Origin: an uncultured Lachnospiraceae bacterium
Lineage (GTDB): Bacteria > Bacillota > Clostridia > Lachnospirales > Lachnospiraceae
NCBI GenBank assembly: GCA_934339365.1
Contig: CAKRHW010000001.1
Coordinates: 124,001 to 188,000, forward strand
Length of the DNA stretch: 64,000 nt
Direction of reading: 5' to 3'
The position numbers and the translations under genes were made by a program. The notes beneath the pieces were generated by a model. The model was given only the letters and a program-made list of their open reading frames with translations, searched no databases and was not told the origin of the DNA. Shown here piece by piece: positions 1 to 7,255 of this stretch; the stretch's first letter is position 1, and the number at the start of each line of letters is the position of its first letter.

Positions 1-125
1 TCGCTACTTTTCTGTTTAAAATGAAAATAGAAAGCTGTGTGTTCCTTATTAAAAAATCAAATTTGCAGTTGCAAAAACTAAATGGATGTGTTAAATTAGA
101 ATGGTAGTTTTTTTGATTAAGTTTT

Positions 126-3100
126 TTAGGTTAGGAAGAGGTTTTCTGTTGTTTCCCGGCAGAAGACCTCTTTTCTGTCTAGAAAATCAGTGTCTCTTGC
201 AGGGTCACCAATCTTTTTCAGTTTTACAGGTGCTATATACGGTGTTTCCTTTACGGTAACTTCCGGTGTCAGATTTTCATCTGAAAGTTTGATTGTTTCA
301 TGGTAGTCCTTTGTTGCATCTGCATACCAGACATAAGGTTTTGGAATACCTGTCTCCACAATCTTAATCTTCTTTGTTTCTCCATCGGTTAGTGCGAGGT
401 CTTTAAATTCATAGTAATAAGTTCCCTTATCATCCTTTTCCTGCATCTTTCCGATTTCCTTATCGTCGGCATCAAAAATGGTGAATTCTGCACCACTGAT
501 ACGTTCTCTTGTATTCTTATCTTCCTTATGTAAAGTAACCGATGGTGTGGCAGCCTTATTTACTACGGTATCCGTATATACAAACATTGCATTGTATGTT
601 TCGGTTGCCGGAGCATCCATATTAAATTCCACTCTCTGGAACAGTTCCCTGATCAGGCTTAACACCTCTGCACTCTGTACGGTAGAGGCATCTGCTGTTC
701 CGGGATCGATTACATTTCCGTTTACATCGTAAAGTTTTTTGCTGTTTTCCTTTGCATCATCGCCCTGCAATGCACGAACGCCTTTTAATTTATAAAGACC
801 ACTTGTGAATCGGAAGATTTCGGAACGGAATCTTGCAGCGAAACCGCCTTTCTGCATTTTACCCTTATCGGTACTGAATACACCGCGGATATCTGCTTCC
901 CCGTTCTTTCCGGTAAAGTCGTTTAAAACTTCCCATTTGCTTCCCTTATCGTCTCCCTTGTATCCGCAGGAATCCGAAGGTTTCACTCCGGTCGATTTTT
1001 CCTCGACACACTGGTACAGAATATCGTCGCATGTAACCACATCTCCGATTACATAGTTTGTTTCTGCACTCCACTGGCCTTTGTAGCCTCCGGTATAAGA
1101 ATAGGTCACTCCCTCTTTCTTTACTTCCGGAGAAGAAAAACTGAATTCTTTATAATAGGAAGGTTTTTCACATCCTTTTGGAGCTTTTGTCTCCACAAGT
1201 CTGTATCTTCCGGCATTGTCGGAAGTATAATTCAGAACAGGAATCTTTCCTGTACCTGTCTGACAGAGCTTTCCACTTTCATTGGAAACAGCTGTCACAA
1301 ACTTCACATATTTGTTTTCCTTTGCACTCCACTGTTCCAGATCGAACTCGGCACCCTCTAAGACATATTTCTTTACGTCCACCTTTGTGATATCGATTTT
1401 CATGGTCTTGTTGAGGTTTACAAGTGCGTTGCTTTTAAAGATTTTGTAGTCCTTAATATTCGTAGGAACTTCGTTTCCATTTGCGTCTCTGACTTTCACC
1501 CAGTTGGCACCCTTATCAAATGAAATTCCCTTGTCCGGTGCAACCAGAGTATTGACATTGTCCTTAATGGTTATCACCATGGAATGTGCTGGTGTCTGGT
1601 AGAAATCAGAAACGAACGGATCTGTGATTTTGGATTCCACCATCAGATAGGTTCCGACATCGATATCGTCTGCCTTTCCGACACCATTCTCATCTAAGGA
1701 AATGGTTCCGTTTGGAACGGCATCTTTTAAGTCCAGTACGTCTCCGACAACGTTCCAGCTCTTATACAGGGTATAAGTGACACCCTGGAATCCTGTTTTT
1801 ACTTCGTTTCCGTAAATATCTACGGCTACTTTTTTAATCTCAATCGAACCGCTGGTTCTTGGATCAGCCATCGTGTAGCTGAAATGCTGGTCGACCGAGT
1901 TTATGGTAAATTCCTGACTCTGGTCCACAAACTTAAAGGATGGATTTTTACATTCCTTTTCCCTTACCCTATAATTTCCGTTGTTTTCCTTTGTGTAGCA
2001 GAGCAGACCGCTTTTTGCATCTCCGTTTTTATCGGTTGTGATGGTCTGTACTTCTCTCCACTGGTTGTCTACTTTTTCTTCCACTGCAAACACAACATTT
2101 GGAACAGGTGTGGTATCATCGCGTTTGTCTACCTTATGTACATATACGTCTCCGTACCATACGGGATTGTCTACATACTCATTTCCGACAACAACATCGG
2201 TGCTTCCTTCCTTAATTTCGAAGCTGTATGTCTTTCCGTTTAACATGGTTCCGGGATTATTTTTTGTTTCCCTTAACGTATATTTTCCTCTTGCGAGGTC
2301 TTTTATGGCTCCGTCTCCTTTTCCATCGGTTGCCACTGTTTCCACAAGCTGTCCCGCTGCATCAAATACGGAAAATTCATTTCCGGCGAGCAGTGACTGG
2401 AGTTTGTCCTGTGATGTGACTGTACCGTTTGGAAGAATCAGGTTTTTGTGGAACCGCACCTGACCTGTCAGGTCATCCTTATTAATCATTTTCTGTGCAA
2501 TGCTTGTAAGTGCCTTGTCCTTGCAGTACCCTTCTACCTTGGAATTTGAAGTCACCTTAAATCCTTCCACCGAAGATATTTCCTTCATTCGAAATTTTCC
2601 CTGGTTATCCCTGGTGTATTTCAGTTTGGAAGATTTTACTTTTCCCTTAGAATTTGTCTTCTTAGTCTCCAGTGTATTCCATGCATGTTTGGATGCACTC
2701 CATTCCTGTACGGCAAACTTGACGCCTTCCAGTTTTTTATTCTTTTTTACCTTTGTAATGATAACCTTTCCTTTTTTCCCTTTTGTCTTCTGGTTGGAAA
2801 CATACACACCAATTTTCAGGATATCAAACTGCAGTTCCTTTTCCTTATTGGTAATTACTCCGTTGTTTCCAACAGGCGTGACACTGTCTGCTCCTCCGGT
2901 TTTTACGGTATATTCCTTGTCGGATTTGACGCATCCTTTTGGTGCTTTGGTTTCCTTTACCTTGTAGGTAGTGTAGGTATCAAGAACCTGTTCACTTTTA
3001 CCTTTTCCATCGGCATCTGTGGCAAACGATGTGACGGCTCTATTGCCTTTATAAACAGTAAACACCGCACCGGAACAGTCTGCTTTCGTTCCTGTATTCT

Positions 3101-3749
3101 CTCCTTTTTTGGTAAGTTTAACGGAACAGAATTCTTCTCTTGCATCCAGCCATACAACAGACTGTGTACTGTTTCCGGAAGAATAATCCTCCAGCTTTGC
3201 TTTGCTGAATTCGTTCTTCTCGGCTCTCTGCATCACTGCTTTTGCCTTATCAAACTCACCGGATGCAAAATGATTAAAACAATCTTTTACATCTCCGTTC
3301 ATAACGTTGGCAGCGGTTGCAGCAGTTTTGTTTTCCTGCATCTGCTTGATTCTCCAAATCAGAATCTGCGTTGCCTCATAGGAACCTTTACTGGAACCTT
3401 TACTGACTTTCCTATAATAAGCGGCACCCTTCATGAGTTTCAGATACGAACCATAGTTCACTGTGATACCCTTGTAATTACCGGACAGGGCTCCACGTCC
3501 GATTGCCGTACAAAACACTTCCTGTCCATTCATCTTGATATGGCTCATCATGGCAGTACTGTGATGATTATCCAGTTTTCCAAGTACTGCATTGGAGCTG
3601 TACCTGGCCACATAGGATAATGTCCCTCCACCCGCTGCGGCCTGTGCAGAGGTGTCCGCGGTATTTCCCAGCGGTATCTGGGGAACCTGCGTGAGTGACA
3701 TTGCAACCACAAGAAGCATGGTCGCAATGCGTTTCAACTGTGCTTTCAT
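126..3749 (-). CDS. Large secreted adhesin: thioester domain plus Cna-B repeats, no sortase signal
   Basis: A 1207-residue surface or secreted protein. It has a signal peptide (residues 1 to about 39, AQAAA before the mature part). A thioester-type domain follows: Cys80 in EVFC and Gln128 in ATQILIW match the paired Cys / TQxxxW signature of Gram-positive adhesin TED domains. About seven Cna-B/SpaA-like repeats follow, with E-box endings such as YKVKETKAPKGC and YRLVETKAPKGC. A CBM5/12-like insert with the pattern W..TNYVIGDVV...LYQC lies at about residues 885-945. The C-terminus ends abruptly a few residues into what looks like another repeat, with no LPXTG, hydrophobic segment or charged tail. 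The start is supported by a GGAAAGGAG-like site upstream. Adhesion is inferred from domain families; the target is unknown. Confidence 0.8.
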   Translation of the reverse strand: MKAQLKRIATMLLVVAMSLTQVPQIPLGNTADTSAQAAAGGGTLSYVARYSSNAVLGKLDNHHSTAMMSHIKMNGQEVFCTAIGRGALSGNYKGITVNYGSYLKLMKGAAYYRKVSKGSSKGSYEATQILIWRIKQMQENKTAATAANVMNGDVKDCFNHFASGEFDKAKAVMQRAEKNEFSKAKLEDYSSGNSTQSVVWLDAREEFCSVKLTKKGENTGTKADCSGAVFTVYKGNRAVTSFATDADGKGKSEQVLDTYTTYKVKETKAPKGCVKSDKEYTVKTGGADSVTPVGNNGVITNKEKELQFDILKIGVYVSNQKTKGKKGKVIITKVKKNKKLEGVKFAVQEWSASKHAWNTLETKKTNSKGKVKSSKLKYTRDNQGKFRMKEISSVEGFKVTSNSKVEGYCKDKALTSIAQKMINKDDLTGQVRFHKNLILPNGTVTSQDKLQSLLAGNEFSVFDAAGQLVETVATDGKGDGAIKDLARGKYTLRETKNNPGTMLNGKTYSFEIKEGSTDVVVGNEYVDNPVWYGDVYVHKVDKRDDTTPVPNVVFAVEEKVDNQWREVQTITTDKNGDAKSGLLCYTKENNGNYRVREKECKNPSFKFVDQSQEFTINSVDQHFSYTMADPRTSGSIEIKKVAVDIYGNEVKTGFQGVTYTLYKSWNVVGDVLDLKDAVPNGTISLDENGVGKADDIDVGTYLMVESKITDPFVSDFYQTPAHSMVITIKDNVNTLVAPDKGISFDKGANWVKVRDANGNEVPTNIKDYKIFKSNALVNLNKTMKIDITKVDVKKYVLEGAEFDLEQWSAKENKYVKFVTAVSNESGKLCQTGTGKIPVLNYTSDNAGRYRLVETKAPKGCEKPSYYKEFSFSSPEVKKEGVTYSYTGGYKGQWSAETNYVIGDVVTCDDILYQCVEEKSTGVKPSDSCGYKGDDKGSKWEVLNDFTGKNGEADIRGVFSTDKGKMQKGGFAARFRSEIFRFTSGLYKLKGVRALQGDDAKENSKKLYDVNGNVIDPGTADASTVQSAEVLSLIRELFQRVEFNMDAPATETYNAMFVYTDTVVNKAATPSVTLHKEDKNTRERISGAEFTIFDADDKEIGKMQEKDDKGTYYYEFKDLALTDGETKKIKIVETGIPKPYVWYADATKDYHETIKLSDENLTPEVTVKETPYIAPVKLKKIGDPARDTDFLDRKEVFCRETTENLFLT

Positions 3750-3817
3750 TTCTTCACTTTTTCTCCTTTCCTGTTTTTTTCATGTGTTTTCAGTCTGAAA
3801 TACCCTAAAAAAAGCAC

Positions 3818-3866
3818 AAAAGGACAAGCCCACTTCTTGTACACGGTATGTGGCAGCCTGTCCTTT
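3818..3866 (-). promoter_or_regulatory. Terminator-like hairpin in the adhesin 5' UTR
   Basis: On the minus strand AAAGGACAGGCTGCC pairs imperfectly with GTGGGCTTGTCCTTT and is soon followed by a run of seven T. It lies between the adhesin promoter and its start codon, so it could attenuate transcription. The trigger is unknown and I recognise no riboswitch class. Confidence 0.45.
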
Positions 3867-3914
3867 AAATCTCAATATTCCATTAACTAAAAAAACATAA
3901 ACATTACGTTTTGT

Positions 3915-3943
3915 AGTCTAGCACAGTTTTTTCTTTTTTGCAA
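3915..3943 (-). promoter_or_regulatory. Promoter for the large adhesin
   Basis: On the minus strand TTGCAA and TAGACT are separated by exactly 17 bp. This gives a leader of roughly 160 nt before the adhesin start codon. Confidence 0.5.
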
Positions 3944-3969
3944 CAATTTTAGACATTTTTTTTGGAAGA

Positions 3970-4014
3970 AAAAAGGACAATGGTTTTCTTTTTCAGAAAC
4001 CATTATCCTTTTTC
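3970..4014 (-). terminator. Terminator after the CAP-domain gene
   Basis: A long stem (GGATAATGGTTTC with GAAAACCATTGTCC) is flanked by A and T runs, 13 bp past the stop codon of the CAP gene. The symmetric A/T flanks would allow function on either strand. Confidence 0.8.
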
Positions 4015-4026
4015 GAACCATTTTCT

Positions 4027-5190
4027 TTAATCTAATACATCTAAAGTCATTAAAACAGCTGCCTCCTGCCCGTTCCAATAATAGGTAGCATAGCACATTT
4101 CTGTTGCTTCCGGTTCAAGAATAAGGGCTCGGTGTCCCTCTGAATCCATCCATGCCTCAAAGACCTTTTTTACGCTTCTTTTTCCGGAATACAGATTTGA
4201 ACCTAATGAGCATGGTATTTTTGTTCCTTTCAAGTAAGAAGAACCACAAATGGGGTCATTTTTGATCGTTGGTGTCAACATATACAAAAATTCATCAGAT
4301 TCGAACTGCCCTTCCGGTCTTACATGGCCAAAGAAGGTACACTGGTCTTTTGCACGCAGTCTGGTTCCGTACTCCAGTCTGGTACTCCACTTTACTTCTT
4401 TTAATCCATGCTCTTTCCGATATTTGTTCATGTAATAAAGGGCATCCTTGTGAAGCTTCGTTCCCTTTGTATCAGTTGCGTTCTGTCTTCTTTCAATCAT
4501 CTTGAACTTCAGGCTCTGTTTCTGAAGCTTTTTTCCTTTGTATGCCTTTACCTGGTATTTTCCGATTTCATGATCGATTGTATAACTTGTCGGTTCTGTA
4601 AATGTCACTTTTCCATTCTTCGCTTTTTTCATGACTTTACGTTCTACAGAATTAACTAAATACTTGTTTGCCTTGTAACCACGAAGACAGTATTTCGTAT
4701 ACTTCTTACTTCCGAATACATCAATCTTGAACTTGTCACTGTTCTGGTGCGTGAATACGGAAACCTTTCCTGTGTAAAGGTCTACCGGAATACTCTCATA
4801 CTTCATTCCACCATGTACCTGTACTTTCACACGGAAACGGTATGCCTTGTTCTGTTTCAGATTCAGCGTGATTCTGTTGCTGTCCGTCTTACGAAGCGTT
4901 TTCCATGATTCCTTTACAAAGGTACTTGGGATGTTGTAAGTAAGAAAATCCGTTCTTGTAATTTTTGTAACCGTTTTCTGTGATGTTGCGACCTGAAGTG
5001 TGTAGGTTGCATCCCCGGCATTATAGAAATACAGAGTTACCTTTCTTCCACTGTCGCTTACCTTTGCTTTGGTAATTTCCGCTCTCGGTCCGTTGTCCGG
5101 AGCTGCAGTTGCTGTTGTTGCCGTCCATACTCCAAATAATAATATCGAAAAGAGTACTGCCATTGTTGTTTTTAAACATTTTGTTTTCAT
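4027..5190 (-). CDS. Secreted CAP-domain (SCP/PR1-like) protein
   Basis: A 387-residue exported protein. The signal peptide ends near ATTATAA (about residue 29). The middle (about 35-235) is lysine- and tyrosine-rich and beta-like, similar to the Fn3-like modules common in Lachnospiraceae secreted proteins. Residues from about 245 to the end form a CAP domain, recognised from YMNKYRKEHGL, FGHVRP and EAWMDSEGHRALIL. CAP proteins are extracellular and of varied or unknown function in bacteria. The gene has its own promoter and terminator, so it is probably monocistronic. The start has a GGAGG site about 9 nt upstream. Confidence 0.8.
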   Translation of the reverse strand: MKTKCLKTTMAVLFSILLFGVWTATTATAAPDNGPRAEITKAKVSDSGRKVTLYFYNAGDATYTLQVATSQKTVTKITRTDFLTYNIPSTFVKESWKTLRKTDSNRITLNLKQNKAYRFRVKVQVHGGMKYESIPVDLYTGKVSVFTHQNSDKFKIDVFGSKKYTKYCLRGYKANKYLVNSVERKVMKKAKNGKVTFTEPTSYTIDHEIGKYQVKAYKGKKLQKQSLKFKMIERRQNATDTKGTKLHKDALYYMNKYRKEHGLKEVKWSTRLEYGTRLRAKDQCTFFGHVRPEGQFESDEFLYMLTPTIKNDPICGSSYLKGTKIPCSLGSNLYSGKRSVKKVFEAWMDSEGHRALILEPEATEMCYATYYWNGQEAAVLMTLDVLD

Positions 5191-5276
5191 AGATTCCTAC
5201 CTCCATTTTCTTTGCAAAAATTAAAGAATCGGAGATCCTTTTTTCTCCTTATATCTTTGTATTTTACACTTTTTAT

Positions 5277-5305
5277 ATTATAGTATATTCAATATTGCTA
5301 TTCAA
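5277..5305 (-). promoter_or_regulatory. Promoter for the CAP-domain gene
   Basis: Minus-strand TTGAAT and a consensus TATAAT are 17 bp apart, about 90 bp upstream of the start codon. Confidence 0.6.
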
Positions 5306-5374
5306 TTGTAATTTTCTTATAAAACATACAATTCTTTTATGTTTTTAAAATATATATTTTACGAAATATATCTC

Positions 5375-5402
5375 TTGACATTTTATTTTATAAGACTATA
5401 AT
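5375..5402 (+). promoter_or_regulatory. Promoter for the T-box leader
   Basis: Consensus TTGACA (5375-5380) and TATAAT (5397-5402) are 16 bp apart. Transcription would start near 5409, at the beginning of the T-box leader. Confidence 0.75.
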
Positions 5403-5408
5403 TAGTGA

Positions 5409-5684
5409 CAGAAATTGAATTGTTCATCAAATTCATTGATGAGAACAACGTCTTATCTATACCGTTCTTCCAGAGAGCCTGTATTAGATGTGAGCAGGCA
5501 GACAGGCAGATAAGGATATCCTCTCTAAGAAGCAGATTGAATACTTAAAGTAGATCTCGCCGGAATCCTCCGTTAAAAGGAAGCGTATTATGGTACGTTA
5601 AGAGCTGTAGTTTTCTACAGAATTTGGGTGGTAACGCGGATAGATTCGTCCCTTTCAGATTTTATTCTGAAAGGGATTTTTTTT
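5409..5684 (+). promoter_or_regulatory. T-box riboswitch leader with terminator
   Basis: The region shows the AGAGAGCC element of distal stem I, a TGTGAG loop, and a clear T-box sequence GGGTGGTAACGCGG followed by TTCGTCCC. It ends in a perfect intrinsic terminator (CCCTTTCAGA / TCTGAAAGGG plus T run, 5650-5684). The UGGU in the antiterminator bulge predicts a tRNA with discriminator base A. I could not place the specifier codon with confidence, so the sensed amino acid is not assigned. It controls the transporter gene 60 bp downstream. Confidence 0.93.
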
Positions 5685-5743
5685 ACTCAGTTACAATGAT
5701 TTTTTGAACATATTTCAAATTTATTTTCAGGAGGTTTTGTATT

Positions 5744-6739
5744 ATGAAAGCATTACAGAAAGTCAGCAAATTTTTATCTGATTACACATCAGTCGTTGTA
5801 ATCGCAATTGCAGTGATTACCTTTTTCCTTCCATCTATGATGGGCTGGGTAAATTATCAGTTATTTACCGATCCGGTATCAAATAAGTTTACCAGCCAGT
5901 CTATCATTATCGGTATTATTATGTTTAGTATGGGACTTACTCTTACAACCGACGATTTTCGAATCCTTGCGAAACGTCCATTTGACATTTGTGTAGGTGC
6001 CATTGCGCAATATTTCATCATGCCATTTCTTGCATTTACTTTAAGCAAATTATTGCATTTACCTGATGGAATCGCTTTAGGACTTATTTTAGTCGGCTGT
6101 TGTCCTGGTGGTGTATCTTCTAATATTATGTCTTATCTTTGCGGTGGCGATGTTGCCTTTTCCGTTGGTATGACAACCGTCTCTACTTTATTTTCACCCC
6201 TGATGACTCCACTTCTTGTTTCTTTCTTAGCCAGTGGTGCCACGATTCATATCAAAGCCCTTCCAATGTTTGTTTCGATTATTGAGACTGTCATTGTTCC
6301 AATTGCAATTGGATTTATCCTAAATTATTTTCTTGGTAAAAAGAAAACATTCCATGAGATTCAGCAATTAATGCCAGGTCTGGCTGTACTCGGTCTTGCC
6401 TGTGTTGTTGGTGGTGTAACTTCCTCTCAGGGATCTAAATTCTTCCAGTCCGGTGCCATCATCTTCCTTGCCGTATTTTTACATAATGCATTAGGATATT
6501 TACTTGGATATGGAGCTGGAAAATTAGTCGGTATGAACACTGCTAAAAAAAGAACGATTTCTATTGAAGTCGGTATGCAAAATGCAGGTTTGGCAACGAA
6601 CCTTGCTACAACAACGTCTCAATTTGCATCTACTCCGGAATCTGCAATTATCTGTGCCGTTTCCTGCGTATGGCATTCTATTTCAGGAACTTTACTTGCA
6701 GGACTCTTCGCTCATTTTGATAAACGGAAACAAAAGTAA
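5744..6739 (+). CDS. BASS-family (bile acid:sodium symporter-like) transporter
   Basis: A 331-residue polytopic membrane protein of the BASS/SBF family, with about nine or ten hydrophobic helices. Family features include the MFSMGLTLTTDDF region after the first helices, CCPGGVSSNIMSYLCGGD and the late EVGMQNAGLATNLA. The last two are the conserved sodium and substrate-site segments of the fold. BASS members carry bile acids, pantoate or 2-oxoacid-like anions. The substrate is not readable from sequence, but T-box control argues for a compound linked to amino-acid supply. The start has an AGGAGG site about 9 nt upstream. The gene appears monocistronic. Confidence 0.85.
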   Translation: MKALQKVSKFLSDYTSVVVIAIAVITFFLPSMMGWVNYQLFTDPVSNKFTSQSIIIGIIMFSMGLTLTTDDFRILAKRPFDICVGAIAQYFIMPFLAFTLSKLLHLPDGIALGLILVGCCPGGVSSNIMSYLCGGDVAFSVGMTTVSTLFSPLMTPLLVSFLASGATIHIKALPMFVSIIETVIVPIAIGFILNYFLGKKKTFHEIQQLMPGLAVLGLACVVGGVTSSQGSKFFQSGAIIFLAVFLHNALGYLLGYGAGKLVGMNTAKKRTISIEVGMQNAGLATNLATTTSQFASTPESAIICAVSCVWHSISGTLLAGLFAHFDKRKQK

Positions 6740-6764
6740 AAGCCCTTACCTTGATATAAAAAAT

Positions 6765-6817
6765 CTGTCGTTTTACGAAAGATTACCTTTTCGTAAAACG
6801 ACAGTCTTATTTTTTTA
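6765..6817 (+). terminator. Terminator of the BASS transporter gene
   Basis: A perfect 16-bp inverted repeat (CTGTCGTTTTACGAAA with its complement) lies 25 bp after the stop codon and is followed by a T-rich run. Confidence 0.88.
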
Positions 6818-6851
6818 CCACACTTAGTGACATGAAGTAAAAATTTACACT

Positions 6852-7247
6852 TGTCACAGGGCAATCTCTTTCATTCTGTTTCGGGGCAAAGTTTTTATCG
6901 TGTTGCCTTTTCTCAGATTTATGAAATTACCTACCCAACATTCAATCAAATAATGTTTTCCTGTCAGTCAGAATAGAATACTCTGCAATCGTAACCTTCC
7001 TCATAAAATTAAAATTTTATGTCACTTTTCAGACCCCTAAAAGCCCTTAAAATAAGGCTTTTCTCTACTTTTCAAATCCTTGAAAACTGCTGCCATATAA
7101 GAAAAAAGACCCTGACAGTCTGGAAATTCCAGACCATCAAGGTCATTCTTTATTCTAAATTGCATTTCATGTTTTCACATGATTTTTGTCATTTCACTGG
7201 CTGAAAGTTTTGCCCTGAAACTGGATAAAAGCCTTTGCCCTGTGATA
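6852..7247. mobile_element. 396-bp MITE-like element with ACACT target duplication
   Basis: The ends are inverted repeats: the left begins TGTCACAGGGCAA and the right, read inward, TATCACAGGGCAA. The similarity continues about 45 bp and includes a second CAGGGCAAA-like copy in each end. Both ends are flanked by ACACT (6847-6851 and 7248-7252), a perfect 5-bp target-site duplication. There is no credible ORF inside. It is therefore a non-autonomous element whose mobilising transposase family I cannot name. The right duplication ends 3 bp before the ppdK stop codon. Confidence 0.85.
7101..7144 (-). terminator. Terminator inside the MITE, downstream of ppdK
   Basis: On the minus strand a long hairpin (GACCTTGATGGTCTGGAA with TTCCAGACTGTCAGGGTC) is followed by a run of six T. 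It sits about 110 bp after the ppdK stop codon, inside the inserted element, and is the first good terminator for ppdK. Confidence 0.75.
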
Positions 7248-7255
7248 ACACTCTT

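Noticed and set aside
2685..3620. Plus-strand ORF of 311 residues rich in Phe/Cys
   Set aside because: Antisense to the adhesin coding region, composition like a reverse reading, no family resemblance or ribosome site.
3887..4014. Possible c-di-GMP or other known riboswitch upstream of the adhesin
   Set aside because: No conserved aptamer motif was found, only a promoter and simple hairpins.
3887..4096. Minus-strand ORF of 69 residues between the CAP and adhesin genes
   Set aside because: It begins inside the CAP gene in another frame and runs through the terminator hairpin.
5440..5560. Specifier codon of the T-box (several triplets considered)
   Set aside because: Stem I could be folded in more than one way by eye. 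I could not choose without alignment to related leaders.
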